Positions 12,901-27,900 are shown, counted from the first letter of the stretch. The stretch: DNA of 64,000 nucleotides from Tribonema minus (GCA_017506865.1 JAFCMP010000036.1:310001-374000), one strand, 5' to 3'. Notes: generated by a model not told the origin, from the letters alone. Made by a program: numbers and translations.

Positions 12901-15900
12901 CACCTTATGACTTGGATGTACAGTGTGTATGGACCTTGATGGACGAATCGCATATTCTATCCTGTAATGTGAGGCTTTGGCAGGGGGGGGGCTGCCCCTG
13001 CACCCTCACAAAGCCCTATTCCCGCCACGCTGCAATGTCATCACACGAGCTCGCCACACACACACCCGTCCAAGCCCGTCCTGGCCCACGAGAATTACTG
13101 TGGAGCGATGCTGCATGGCCGTCTGTCCCTGATCCTACCCCTAACCCTAGGCTGCGCGTCTCATCACACTGAGCGCTGCCCTCGCGCGCAGGTCCTGGAT
13201 CTGTGCGAAAACCGCATCATGGACCTGCCCGCAGACGTCGGCGCGCTCGCGCGCCTGCGGCAACTTGAACTGTCCGGCAACCGTCTCGAGCTGCTGCCGG
13301 AGTCTATCTGCAGCTTACGGCAGGTACACATGTTGCCGCCATGCCGCTGCTTGGGATCCGCTCATTTCTGATCCATAGAACGTTATCAGAAGCAGTGGCG
13401 ATGTCCTGCCGGACTGTATCTGCAGCTGGCGGCGGGTGTGATGCCGCCGCGCCGCTGCCTGTGGTCCGCTCATTTAGAAACCGTTCTGGCGACTCGCGTC
13501 AATGTGAGCGTTGCTTGCCTGATGTACTCCAGGGAAAGGTGTCCAGCAACAGGGTATGCTAAGAGCTGCTGTCAGACTTGATCCGCAGCTTGCAGCTGAT
13601 GTGGTGCCACATTGCCGTTGCTGGCGGGATTTTTTATCCTCTCTGTTGCAATGGGCAAGTGCAGATGTGACGGACTGCACCGCAGCTGCTTGATGCGCGC
13701 CATCAGAAGCACATGCTGATAACTCTGGAACCTCCAACACTTTTTAGGAAAGTCTTTTATGTGCCCCGCTGAGAGAGATGGGGGATGGGGGGATAGGGGA
13801 GGGGTCGCCTTTTGTGAACACCATCGTAGGCAACAACTTAGCAAGGTCCATCTTGCGATGGTATACCTATCTGCCATCCCGCACCAGACGACGAGGAGAG
13901 AGTCTGGTGTTTGGCGAGTTGGTGGCTATCGAATATAGTCGCGCAGGCACAGGTTGCGCGACACGCTAAACACTGACGATGCTGTGCCATGCCATGAACT
14001 TGCATGAGATTGACATCTGCTGCTGTGCTGCATCGTGCCTGTCGATGATGCCCCGACAGCTGCACACGCTGACGCTGGCCAACAACCTCCTCGCGGCGCT
14101 GCCGACGTCCATCACCGCGCTCTCGAGCCTCAAGGTACGGCGCATGGACCAAATACTGACCCTTACTCTGGTCCGGAGTCCTGATGTTAACCCACCCCAT
14201 TTGGCCCATGCGCCACAATTTGGGTATGCCGCATGGGCCACATGCTAACCCTCACTCTAACCCTACCGCTAACCTAACCCCTATCCAATCCCTGAACCCG
14301 GACTACCTCGCCAGTACTGGTGTCCGCAAAAGCGGGTTTGGACTAGGACAAGCGGTAGGCATGGGGTAGATTTAACAAAGACCCGAGCCCTAGTTCTGAC
14401 TTTCCGGTCACACACTTTAAAGTACCATGTTGAAGTCACGGATTGTGGAGGGACGGGCATCTTCACAGCGCTGTCTGAGGGTTAGCGGCAGCACCTGCAA
14501 CATTGGCATGCCAGTGCCAGTGCACTCAGCTGGACACAGGAGATCATATGACGATTCACCTGCACTCTGGCGGTCTGCCAAAACTATTTGCCACATGAGA
14601 AGCGCACTCTCTTGTCTGCAGGAGTTGGGTTTAAGGCTGGGGTATCGATCTGGTTTGGTCAAGCACTCAACTTTTATATGACTTGAACACGGGCCGGCGT
14701 GTCAACCAGCGCCCGTCGGTGGCGGCGGCAGCAGGTGTGAAACAGAGCGCCCGCGAGCCAACTTCAAAGCGCGTTGGACATTGTGTGCCCCGTCACTCTG
14801 CCCGCCTCCGTGTTCCCCAAGGATATTTCCGTCACTTGGTGGCAGCGTTTGAATGCCGAGAGCACAAGCTGCACGCGGTTTCATTGTGTCGCCGCCGGCG
14901 CGCACACGCCATGCGTGCACTGCCGCGGCCCTGGTCGCCGATGTGTGCAAGGCAGCTCGTTCTTATCACAGTTTCTGGCACCGCACTTGACTCCGACACA
15001 CTACGCGGCGTCTCTCATGCATGACACCGCACCACTTTGCAGCACCTCGTCGACAGCTGTCAGGCGCTTGCCCTCCCGAGCACTGCCGTGCAACACTTAT
15101 TGTCTTAAAGGAACACGTTACTACTTCTCTAATTGTTTCTTGGAATAGTCTTGAGATCAGGCTTTCATACATCAAAGTATTGGCTTGTTACCATTATCAC
15201 ACTATCTTAGTTCTGACATCAGCCTTTCGAACTTTGAAGTACTGCCTATAATCCTTCTCACACTATATTAACTTTGAGATCAGCCTTTCATACATCAAAG
15301 TACTGGTTTGTTGCCTTTCTCACACCATGTCGGCAAGTGCTGGACATCGGTGGCAACAGGCTCGCGCGCTTGCCGCCGTCCACAATCATTTTCACGCTAT
15401 GTTGGCTTTCAGATCAACCTTCCATACTTGCAAGTAATCTTAATTACCACTTTGACGCAATGTCTGCAGGTGCTGGACGTCGACGGCAATAGGCTCGCGC
15501 GCCTGCCGCCGGGCTTTGGCGCGCTGCGCCTTGAGGCTCTCAGGGCGGCGTACAACAGGCTGGAGGCGGTGAGCGATGATGCGCTCACGCCCAACCTGCA
15601 CGCGTCGCTCAAGCGCCTGTGGCTGTCGAGGTGAGCAGTGTGATGTACTCTCACGAAGCCGACACAATATGTTCTTCAAAAGCGGATGCAGCCGATTGAG
15701 GTACTTGGCAACACGCATGACTGACACGCTGGCGGCGCTGAGCGATGATGCGCGCGTGCCCAACCTGCGCGCGTCACTCAAGCGCCTGTGGCTGTCGAGG
15801 TGAGCTGTGCAACGCATTTGTTGTACGAGTGCATTATGTCTGTTCAAAGCTGATGCAGCCTGTTGAGGTGCGTGGCGACACGCATGACTGGCAGGCTGGA

Positions 15901-18900
15901 GGCGCTGAGTGACGACGCGCTCACGCCCAACCTGCACGCGTCGCTGAAGCACCCATGGCTGTCGCGGTGATTGATGGCCTTCATTTAACTGAGAGTGCCT
16001 GAAACAGTGATGTGGTCTGGAAGGCTTCCTGCACAGCGTGCGCTTGGTGAAGGCTGCCCAGTCTGCCCATGCAGACAATGATAGCGGGCTGTTAAGAACT
16101 TGCAACTTCATGCTCAGCCTGCACACGCCGCTGACGCGCCTGAGGTCGTCGAGGTCATCGCCCAGGCCTTGAGCAGTGTACATCGCCGCACTCTGTCCAT
16201 GGCACTGCAGCAACGGACAACGACAACACACGGCGGTCAACTTTCGGAGCCATTCATTTGCTGTGATATCGTTTGCCCGTCACGCGCAAAAGCCGCGGGG
16301 GCACTCAACGCCGTTGCCTGCTCACGACGGCGTGTGCGGCTTTCCTCTATGGACCATCATGACCGTGACGCTGCATCAACAGCACATCATTCGACCGTGA
16401 AGCATGAGTTGCGCATCATGCACCCCGCACACACCTGGTCCCGCACCACTGTAATAAGACCGTTCAAAACGCATTGCTGCACAGCTGATGAGCAGTGCGT
16501 CTCTTCTTGCCGCACCAGCAACAACCTCCTGGAGCTGCCCGAGGCGTTCTCACTGCTGGAGGGTCTCGGCAGCAATGACCTTCGGCTGGAGCTCAACCCC
16601 CTGCTCAACCCCCCTGTCGAAATCGTGGCAGAGGGCACCGCGGCAGTTGCGCAGGTGAGCGCCGGATGCTCGTCACTAGCGTATTGAATTCTTGAAGTAC
16701 TGTATGCACCAGAACTCGACCCCCTGCTCAACCCGCCCGTAGAAATCGTGGCGGAGGGGACTGCTGCAGTTGCGAAGGTTAGTACGCGGTGAACGTGCAC
16801 GTCACCAGCCTACTTCATTCTTGAAGTACCGTGTTTACTGGAGCTCAGCCCCCTCCTCAACCCGCCCGTCGAAATTGTGGCGGAGGGGACCGCGGCAGTT
16901 GCGCAGGTGCGTCTGCGCAGTGCGAACGCCGGACATGATCATCACCCGCGTATTGGATTATCAAGTACTGTGGTAAGTGGAACTCAACTTCCTCCTCGAC
17001 CCGCTTGTCAACATCGTGGCGGAGGGAACCGCGGCAGTGGCGCAGGTGGGTGCGCTGTGAATGGTTGCCGCATGCACGTAACCGGCCTGCTTCAGTCTTG
17101 ATGTGTTAGCCCCACCCCCTTCGCATGCCGCCAGTCAGATCTGCGTCAGAGGGGCTCAGGCAGATCAGCGCACTGTAAAGCGCGGGTCTTTGCTGACTTC
17201 TGACGACCTGTCAGCCGCGGGACCTGCTTGAGCGCTGCAACAGGCACAGCCCATACTGGCTGCCATGGTGTGGTTGAAGGCTCGAATACCGATCGCCCGG
17301 CGCACTGTCCTCGCCTGCGGCAGCGACGAGCTCCATATCAATGGACTGCGCATTGACAGCGCGTCGCTGTCCTTGCAGGGATTGGGCAACACCCCCGCCG
17401 CCGCTGCTCCCCGTTGCTGGTGGCTGCCGTGGCAGGGGTGGACAGTCGAGCGCACGCGCGTGCGCGCCGTGCTCGCCACCAGTGCTCATGTTCGTATTCC
17501 CATGGCGTGCATCTCGGCAGCGACGTTGCCCTTGCAAGCACTTTAAGTGACACATGCATTGCCGCCGCTGCTTCCTCCCGCAGTACTGCCGCATGCGCTG
17601 CGCGCGCCTGCGCGAGATGGCGGCGCTGCTGCTGCAAGCGGGCTTCGAGGCCGACGCTGCGCGCCTGGCGCCGGAAGCCGAGGATGTCCTCACGGGGGGC
17701 ACCGGCTACCTGACTGCTGATGACCTGAAGCAGGTGCGTGCGTTCACGATTCAATACTTCAACTTTGGAAGTCACAACGTATATAAAGCTTTTGCGTCGT
17801 TTTTATATTGAAGGTCACCTATGCGGGCTTTGAGGCTGACGCTGCACGCCTGGCACTGGAGGCCGAGGACGTGCTCACGGGGGGCAAGCGGGCACCGACC
17901 ACATCACCGCCGATGACCTCAAGCAGGTAAATACGCGTGTGCGTATTTCCACATCTCAACTAGAAGTGTAAAAGTCATCTACTTCAACTTCTGCTCCCTG
18001 AGTTTTGCTTGCGTGTGCGGGGTGCATCCATCATGCATCCATTGCGACATGTGTGCATGCCCCCCCCCCCCCCCCTCCCCTTCCAGGCGGATGCGGCGAT
18101 CGACCGGTGCGTCAACAAGGCGTTCTACAGGAATCCCCTGTCGGCCGTGGACGTCGCAGACCGCATCACCGCCCTTCGCCGAGACAGGTTGGCTACGGAC
18201 AAAGCTCTTATTTTGCTGAAGATGACGCATGATTGCTAGGATGCGGGCTTTGACACGTAGTAGCATCCTTGCTGTTGTAGCTCACAGCCAACACCTGCGC
18301 AATGCCTGCGCTTTGTGGGAGAGCGCCCCCTTTGTTACCATGCACATGCGGAGCGACCATACATACGGAGGCGACACAGCACAAGGACGACAGCAGCAGG
18401 TTAACGCAGCAGTTGAGGTCGAGTCGCCCGTGGGCGCACGTGAGGTGGTGCACCATGTCATGTACTTCAGCCAAGTGCAATTTATAGCGCGGCGTCGCAC
18501 AAGTGCAAAGCGCGTGCTCACTTCTTGCTCTCGCCGCCTTGATGAGCTCGTTGACACCGCCTGTGTCGGCTTCATGCCGATAGGAATGCTCCATGCGCTC
18601 TGGCCGTATATCGTGTCACGCATCTAGGCCGCACAGCCCGAGGCAATGTTTCACAGTCGCAGCACGTCACGTCCTGACTGTACTGCGCTGCAGAGGGCGC
18701 GAGTTCCATGAGGCCATCCTGACGGGGCTTAGGAACAGGCTCGAGGTCCACGAGCGCACGCAGGCGTTCCCTTCCAAGTGAGCCACCTTCGAGCATGCTC
18801 GCACGAACGCTTGCTATTTGTACTGCCTGTGCGCATGACGACGCTGTGTGCACGCACACCAGTACGTGGCGCGCGCATAGTTATGCGCCGCAGCTGTACA

Positions 18901-21900
18901 AAGCAGGCACGCATGTCGTCAACGCACGCTGAATGCGTCCGTGCCTTCGGCGGACGAGCGCTGTCATACGGCGCTGAGCGCTGCTCGACTTGCGAAACCC
19001 CCGCCGTGCCCCCACGCATGCACGCCGTGCTGCTGGCGCCGAGGCGCATCGCTTCATACAAACGCGCACTGGCGCAGTCGCTGACCACCCCCTCTGCACG
19101 TCTGTACATACAACGTAACATACCCATGCGCGCATCAGCGCTCACCTGACAAACGTCTGCGTCGGAGAGCACGTAGACTGCGTCAAACTTGACTCCGCTA
19201 CTGTATCGCTACTGTAGCATGCAGCGCCTGCACAAATGGCTGAATCGAAGAGCGTGTCGAGTGCCTCAAGCTTGACACCGCTACTGCATCGCTACATACT
19301 GTAACGCGCGCCGCCTGCATATCTGCGTCTTGCGCTCAGCGCATTCCGCCGCGATCCGATACATACCCATGTGCGCCCTAGCGCTAGCATGGGCGAATGT
19401 CCGAGTCGGAGAGCGCGTCCGTTGTCTCAAATTTGACATTGCTAGCGCGCGCGCCGCCTTGGGCTAACTCCAAACCCTAACCCTAAAGTGATTGCCTCCC
19501 GCGCGCAGCGCGTTCCGCCGCGACCTGACGCGCCCGTGGGGGCGGCGCGGCGAGGGCGTGCCGTGCTTCGCCATCACGCTGGATGCGCTGCTGTACGAGA
19601 AGCCCGCCGCGCCGCCGCCGCCGTCGGACGGCGCGTCTGCCTCCGGAGACACAGACGACAGGCAAGAGGCTGTCACGGACCGCCACTGAGGGGGTCATCG
19701 GTGGCACCTCGTTTCTGTGGCAGTTTCGCTGACGCGGTTGCTGCAGGCGTGCCGTGGGCTGCCGTCATGCCGCATGTGTATGTGTGCGTGTGCTGTATGT
19801 GTGCATGCGCGCGTGTGTGTGTGTGTGCATGTGCCAGTATGCGTGGCAACGTCTGCTGCAACCAGAAGTCCGCCGACTCAGCTAGTCCGGACGGTTCTCT
19901 CTGGTGATGAGCACACCGGTGAAAGGCGAGGGACCGAGCACCCTCGAGTCGCTCTACCTTTTGTTCAGAAATGCTGACCGAGAAAGTACCATCTCTTAGG
20001 GTTAGGGTGGGGGTAAGGGTCAGGAGTTAAGATTAGGTCCTGGGAGGTACAGGTGTTCTGCAGCAGCAATCGCTGTGGATGTGTCGCGCCTCAGGGTTAG
20101 ATGAGGGTTATCCCCGCCGGACGCACGAGTGCACAGCAGATGTGCCAGCATGCACGTGAGGTCAGCATTGCGTTTATTTTAAGGCGAGGGCGAGGGTTAG
20201 GGTTAGGGCTAGGGTTATGACACAAGCGCACAAGCCGTTGACCGCCATGCTAACTCGTGTGTCAGCCACGGCGATTTTCTGCCAAAGCAGGCACGGCTGC
20301 AAAATTTGCTACCGCAGAGGTTCTTAGATTGAAACCGCCTGCACCGAAGGTACTCTTGACAGCGCTTGTGCTACAGCTACGCAGTGCCACGCTGATGGTG
20401 CACTGCCCTTATTGTGCATCGCCACTGCAGCCCAGCCAGGCCGAGCCTCTGGAGCGAGACGCTGCCGACGCTGCCACCCAGCATGCACTCATACACAGCG
20501 GCAGCCATGAAGGTGCGGTTTAGGGTGAGGGCAAGGGTTAAGGGTAGGGTTAGGGTTAGGCGTGCGTAAGCTGATGATTTGTTGCGGAGCGTGTGCCGCC
20601 ATGTGTCCTGAAGGGGACACGCAGGAGGTAGTTCCCACACATATTAGCTGGCACAGAGGTGGCTAAGCTCACGTTAACATCCACAGCGCAGTGGTACAGT
20701 GTTTCATGACACCAAGCGCAACGCGGTGGTAGAAGCAAGTAGGGAATTGTAACTCGGCCACAACCGCCGCAACTCACCCCTGTTGCCAACACTTTCAAGT
20801 ATGACGCAATTTGAAACGGCGCTTGGGAGCATCGTCAGACGTGGCTGTTAAGTCAGGCCCCTACCTGCTGCATTACCACCACCTGCTTAAGGTGCCAAAT
20901 CATCCGTCGGCCACACAGAAGCACACCACATTCAATGTTCCATGTTACGGCTTGCAGTGCCGCCACTTGCTGCCGCAACCCCATCCCTCGATCCACCCTT
21001 TGCGACATCGACTGCACCCACCCATATCATCGGCTCTGCGACGCTGCCCCCCCCCCCCCCCCCCTCCCCTCCCAAGAATCACCGTCTTTGAAACGCTGCC
21101 CCCCCCCCCTCCCCTCAATATTGCTCAATTGCTGGCATCATCGCTACAGAAAGCCGTGGCCAAGGTGCGCTCCGCGTACGGGCGTGCGGCGTGCTTCGAC
21201 GCCAAGGTCGCCTACGAGCCGTGCGAGTGCGTCAACTGGGACACCGGCCAGCTCATCCACCACCCGCCCGGGACGTGCTACAGCAGGAGTCTGGTGGGTG
21301 TGCCTCTCGCGGCGCAACTCAAAGTACGCTGATGCGCTTTGCAGGCATGCGCAGTCGGCGCTGTTGGCGCATGCATGCGTGCGGTGCGCAAAGACTGGAC
21401 TGAGGGCCAGGCGCGGCTTTCCCATGGCTGGCGCAGCTGTGTTGTGCTCGTGCAATGGTGGCGGAGTGGGGGTCAGGACCAGCGGAGTAGGGTTAGGGTG
21501 ACGCTTTGAGTAATCGAACCCTGACCCTAAGTGGGATATGCACAACGGACATGCGTGAACGGCACGGGTCAGGGTTAGCATTGCGCTTTGGCTGCTCGCT
21601 CAGCGACGCAATTAGTTGATCGCCACATGACCGTCAGGTGCGACCGCGCAAGCGATGCCGTGGAGCACTGCGCTCCATGTGTCATAAACAAGGCAGACAG
21701 CGGGGAGGTTGATCGGGCCATGTATGCACCCACAACGAGCCCCGTGTTGATCCCATAGAAAGTATGCTCTCATGATCTGTGTTCCGAAAGCGGCTGCAAA
21801 CCGTGATGACACTGTCGTGTGGCATGCGGCTGAACACAGTGAATCAAAGGCGCTCGTGCTGTTCGCCCGGCAAACGCACGCAGGTCATTGCCAAGATCTG

Positions 21901-24900
21901 TTACACGGCGGAGGAGCGCGCGCGGCGGCGCGCCGAAGAGAGGGAGGTGAGCATTCCACAAGCAAGGCATTGTTTCTGACTCTTCCCCTAGTGCTAGCAT
22001 GTGCAAAGGGCAAATTGGGCGTTTCCATGCTGAATGGGTGCAGCAAAACTGGGCGGCGCCTTTCATGGAGCCGATTTTGCTGATTTCTGCCCCCTTGCAG
22101 TCACCCGTACCCTGACCTGAACACTGAATGCAATTGACGCTACGTCAAAGTGCAGCGGCACCTGTTGCACTGTCTGAGCTTCATATTGTACTCACGCGTT
22201 AAGCTGGGCTCTTGTCCTCAAGGAGTTCCAGGCCAACACGAACCCGTTGTAATGAAGGTCAGTATGGGCTCGCCGCTTCCTCACCCTTGCTCTACCGTCA
22301 TTCCAGTGGACGAGGGTACTACCATGCATGTACAGAGCTTGTTGCACTGAAGCCACGTTCTTGCTGACTCAGGTACCACAACCAATGAAACCTCACCCCT
22401 ATGATTGCCACCGTGCCTTAATGTACACAACGTTCAGCCATGACACCCAAGCTTCACGTACACAATACTTCAAAGCATCATGTATGCCCAAGTATATGTA
22501 CATACATGTACTACGGTGGGGAACGGCAGGCACAGTGGCACAAAAGCTCAGGTATAACCATAGCAATGATGTACTGTCGATGCGCTGGTATGGGGGGGGA
22601 GAGGAGACAGTGTTACTACCTGGGGGAGCCCCGGCATCTCTCTACATGTACGAAAACAAATCAAAAGATCGTACAGCTCTAAGTGACAAGGAGCGATCAG
22701 CCGTCAAATCGAATGGCTTCCACATACATAGTACGTATGCCTTGTGGCACGTGCAGATGGACGCGGAGTTTGCGCGCGTCTGGACCGAGGTCGGCACGCA
22801 CATTGCGTCCAAGGAGGGCACGCGCCAGATCAAGGCGGAGCTGCGCAAGCGCAAGGTCAGTGACCCTGTGCTCTCTATCAGCTCTCGCTCGAAAAAGCGC
22901 ACATGATGGATGTTCAGCTCGCTGCCAGAATCTACATGCATGAAAATGAATCAAAGGATCGTAGAGCTCGCATATTGTGGTAAATGGCATCTGAGGGCAC
23001 ACGCCAGATCAAGGCGGAGCTGCGCAAGCGCAAGGTCAGCGCCGGTTGTACTCTTTATCGACATAGGCCGGTGGCTTCACAACGACCATTCCCTTCCATG
23101 TGGCGGCTGTTGCAGCAGCACTTGATGCTCATAGCTAGACTCCCAACCCTTGTAGACTGGATCGCGCATTTCATTGGCGCAGTATGGTCGCAATGAATTC
23201 AAGTGGCGCACGCTGTAGCTGTTGATGAATGCTCGCCACCGTCAGTTGGAGCTGCGCAAGCGCAAGGTCAGCGCATCTTGTACTTTTCATCAAGGCTCGC
23301 TGTGGGCACTAAGTTACCGAGATGACTGATGTCAAGTTTGCTACCAGAATCTGCGTGCCTCTTGCGGCGAATTGACAGTGTCTCGAAGCGCATCGACGGT
23401 CACTTCAGACAGCATTGCTCTTCGGGCCTTGGTGACTTGCCTTTAGGAGTATCGTGCATGTGGCCTCAAATGCCTCCGGTCGCACTCTGAGAATTGATCC
23501 CCCCCGCCCCTGCCCCGCCCCCAACCCCCCATGCCCCCCTACCCCCCTTCGCACCGCGCATGGCTCAGGCGCTGTACACCGTGCGCATGGGCGAGTGCAC
23601 CGCGGAGATCACGACGCTAAAGCTGCAGGCAAAGGCCAAGCGGGAGGTCCTCACATACCAGGAGCTGCGCAAGACGCAGCTCATGCAGGGCATGCCCATC
23701 AGTTTCCACAACCTGCGCTCGCTGCCGGAGGTGAGCGCTAATGCGTGTGCGTTACCGCTTGAAGTGCGCACTATTTTCAAGCAGGTGCCTCTAAGCAGAT
23801 GCCTGAAGTCTCGGTGATCGCAATCGCGAAATATGGCCACAATATACATGATATGTTATACTTCAGAAGTATGTCAGATCTCAATAGTTTGGACATCATC
23901 AGTGAGGGCGAACATTCAAATCCTAACACCTTTCTACAAAAGCGATTACATTTCCAGCATTCAAGAATGTAACCTGCGCTGCAGTGCAGTGTTCAGCACA
24001 CGCTTTGAGCACTGACTCGTGCCTCGCGCGCAACCCATCGCGTCACCTGCGCAGGCCAACGACTGCATCGAGGCAGCGACCGCGGAGGCGGAGGCGGCGG
24101 GTGCGGCGCTAAAGGCGGCGACCAAGCACTACGCGGAGCTGCAGAGGAGGTGAGGCTCGCGCTCGCATCGTTCACTGACCTCTGAAGCAGTTTCTTCTCT
24201 CAACACTACTTGACGTGCGTTGACAGCTGGCTGCCGGCTGCGCCATGCGCGCAGCGAGCAGGCTGAGGGGGAATGGGGTGGGGGGATGGGGGTTAGGGTT
24301 TGTACCAAGAAGCTGTAGAGTGGTGAGTGGGGGGTGACTTCCCTCAGCCACGCGAGGTCGGATGTAGCCCTGACCTGACGCTACTGGTACCCCCGACCCT
24401 AGCAGAGCGTCGGCAGACGACTGACAAGAAAGCATTGGCACCGTTGCGGGCCGCATAATGATATCATCATGTCTTGCCTTCTGGCCCTGCGGTCACACGC
24501 TCACGTACATGTATACGTGATGCATTCGCCAGACACGTGGAGAATGCCGACGCGCGACTAGATCCGAGCACTGTGCACTGAGCAGCGTTCACGCTGCCTG
24601 TGAGGGGGCAAGGGGCGCAGCGCACTTGCCGCAGCCGAGCGCTGCGAGCGCTGCTTTCTGCAGAGCTCAAATCTTGTCGAAGAAGGCGCGGAAACGCCCA
24701 ATGATTCAATCAATACACCGCACTAGGCGCGTGCATTTGTCTTGCTGTAACATCACACACTGCTCGAGCATGCACAATGACATCGCCACACGTATATACC
24801 CCAACACCCTGAAGCTGTGTGCATTGAGCATCGTACAAGTCTCAGCACTGCACACGGCACCACATACGCCGTGTCCGCAAGGGCCGCGGGGGCAGCATGC

Positions 24901-27900
24901 CTGCCGCACCCAAGCGTCGCGCGCTACCCACTGGACACTTGCTAGTGTTGCAGATGCGCAAACAAGCGCGATGAAAGTTAGTAGAAGCACCTCGTGCATG
25001 ATGCCTGACAAAACCTGGCCGCACAGTCGCAGTCTGTCCGAGCATGCTCATGCGTACGTGCCTTGGCCGAGCAGGGTCGCGGGCATGAGCTTTGCGGAGC
25101 TGGTGGACGAGGCGCGCGCGCAGCTCGTGCGCAAGTACGCGTGCATGCGCTGCAGAGAGGTGAGCGAAGCGCGCTGATGCCGCATGGCCTCAAGAGCAAA
25201 CTTGAAGTGCTTCCTGCTCACATGAAAAGTTGAAGTGCCGACTGCCCGCAATCAAGCGCGCGCAGCTCGTCCGCAAGCACGCGCGCATGCGCTGCAGAGA
25301 GGTGAGCGACGAGGTGATGGTGCACGGCCTCAACTTCAAACTTGAAGTGCTTCTGTGCTCAACTGCAAAGTTGCAGTGCTGCCTGCATCAGGCACGCGCA
25401 GCTCGTCCGCAAGTATGCGTGCATGCGCTGCAGAGCGGCGGGCGGCGCGCTGAGGGTCGCGTGCCGCCACATCAACTTCAAAGTTGAAGGTTTACACATC
25501 GCTGGCCAATTGACAGTCTCAGTGTCGCACAGAGCTGGTCATGCATCCTCCGAAGGTGTGGCCTGTGGTCCATTTGACAATGACCTTTTGCAACTATTTA
25601 AATACCGGGGCAGTTGTGCAAAGGGACGGCAGAGCACAGCTCAGTGCATGTTGACGTTGCAGCTTGCCAAGCACCTGAGGTGTCACCCTAACGCTGAGGC
25701 GTCACCCCAGCGCAGTTCTTCAGGTTCCCAATGATCACCTCATGGGCGCGCAACGCAGCGTTGTTCCGAAAGCGCGCTTTGCCTAGCACGACAGTACAGG
25801 CCTGTGTAAATAGCGCTGCAGCTCACGAACGCGCACGCAATGCCCGCCAACAGCCTGCTGGCGCCTGAACTGAGCGCTGCCGCCGCCACATCGTGCAGGT
25901 GGAAGATCGGCACCAGCACTATATTGAAGTTTCACCTGTGGCACCACCACCAGCCTGCTAGTACGTATGTATGGTGCCTGAATTGAGCGCTGCTGCCGCC
26001 TCATCTTGCAGGTGGAAGATCGGCACCGGCGCTGCGCGGCCAAGCGCGGCCTGCGGCGGCCCTGGGACGGCACCGACGGCGACGCCAATCACTTCTTAGA
26101 ATGGGGCCTGGTGCGTGTGCCCGAGGTTCAACACAGAAGCGAATGTGTAGAGTACCAGAAAGTTCGTAAGCACTCAATGCAAAAGCAAAGATCCGACAAC
26201 CAGGAATGTCGCAAGCACGCGCTACAGTGGTGGAACCTGGTAACATGTAAGCAGATGGGAGATCTGTATCGTTGTTCTGGGCAAGAGGCAAGCAGTACGA
26301 ATGCATGTATGACGCCGCTGCTCATCGCCATGAAGTCGCCGCATGCATGGGCTGCTCCTGTCATCAGCGCCACAGCACGCGCCATTGTGTGCTGCATCAC
26401 TGCCGCTGATTCTGCTCTGATGATGCTGTCATGTCGTTGCTTCGACGCTCCACGAGTGCAGTCGTGCAGCCGTTGACGTGCGCGCGAGCGGCAGGCTCGG
26501 ACAAACTCGAAGTGGCACTGCAAGCAGCTCGCACATGAAGTTCCTGATGTACGCCCCTCAGCCGGGTATGCTACTTGAAGTACTGCTTCAATATGCAGGC
26601 CAAAGGGGCGCGTTGCGTCGCCTCCTTGACAGCATATTGAAGCACACGCAAGGGGCTCACACTTCAAGTTCTGCAACTTGTGCAGCAGCCAGAGTGCTGC
26701 TACACAAAGGGTGGCTTCCAGCACAGAGCGTGGCTGCACATTGACTGGAAACACAACGGTCTAGGGCCATGATAGAGGATCGCACTTGAGGCTTTGGTAC
26801 AGGACGTGCTGAAATCGCATATACGCTGCGCTGCGCATGTGCTGAGCACTGCCTCCATGTGTATTGGTGCCGCAGCGCAGCGACGTCATTGTGCCGCACT
26901 GCTAGCGCGCAGGGCGTGCTGACGCCGCATGCATATCCCGTGGCCTGCCCCGTTTATTTGTCTCTTCGCATGTGCTGAGCGTTGTGCCCGTATGTGTTGC
27001 TGTCGCAGCGCAACGACGTCACCGTGCCGCACCGCCACGAGCTGCCCGCCAACGTCCAGCGCTACGCCCAGCTGCCGGTGCGTCCTCTTGACTGACGCTG
27101 GCAGCGCATTGCTGCCGAAACGCGCACACACATGTGATGGTCTCGACTTGTAGCCCCGTCTTGTCGACAGTTCGGCGCTAGGGGGGTTGCGTCCACGTCA
27201 TGCATCGCTGACTTACTTGCTGTACAATGCGCGCGTGCTTGCCGAGATTTCCAGTCCTACGCCATCCTGTATCAAGTCGAGCATCCTATGCAATGAGCGC
27301 AGTAATGACATCACTCCAGACCTTATCCAGTATGCAGTCAAGAACGCGGCATATCACCGTGTAGTCGCGTATTGCAGCATGCTCGCAAACGTGTGCGACG
27401 ATCCTCTGCCCGCTCGCACCAGGCACGTGGTGCTTCAAGTTACGGAGCTGATGTGTCGTAGGAAGCCCAAGTGTCATGGAACTGCAATCATAACTGACAT
27501 GGCGCATATGTGGCTGCGTGCACTGGCTATTTACCCTCAAAACTGAACACAAGGGCAATGTGAGACTGTTGTGATGCATACGTACTCACTGCTTGCACCT
27601 ACCGCAGGACACCATGGAGAGCGGAGAGAACATCGACGGCGTGCCGCTGTGGCAGCGGTACTCATGGGACGACACGGAAAGGTGGGCATGGCTCTTGGTC
27701 GCTTAGTTTTGCACCAACTGTAACAGTGAAATTCAACAAATTTACTGGCATGTCAGGCGCCTGCCTTGTACTCGTGGACCTTGACAACCTTAAGTGGTTT
27801 TTGACATGATATTTGTCACCGTAGACACCTTAGTATTGCGCTTGGTGTACCAACTGCAATTGTGAGATTCAAGTGTACTTGAGAGGCTTCAGTAACCGTA

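Noticed and set aside
15440..16240. Minus-strand ORF of 266 codons, the longest in the window
   Set aside because: Antisense of the exon 19 duplication array; its repeats simply mirror the LRR exon copies.
15728..17045. Array of repeated exon-like units that might be mutually exclusive alternative exons
   Set aside because: The copies are only the 3' part of the exon, lack their own acceptors at the copy start, and carry frameshifts, so they do not look like usable cassette exons.
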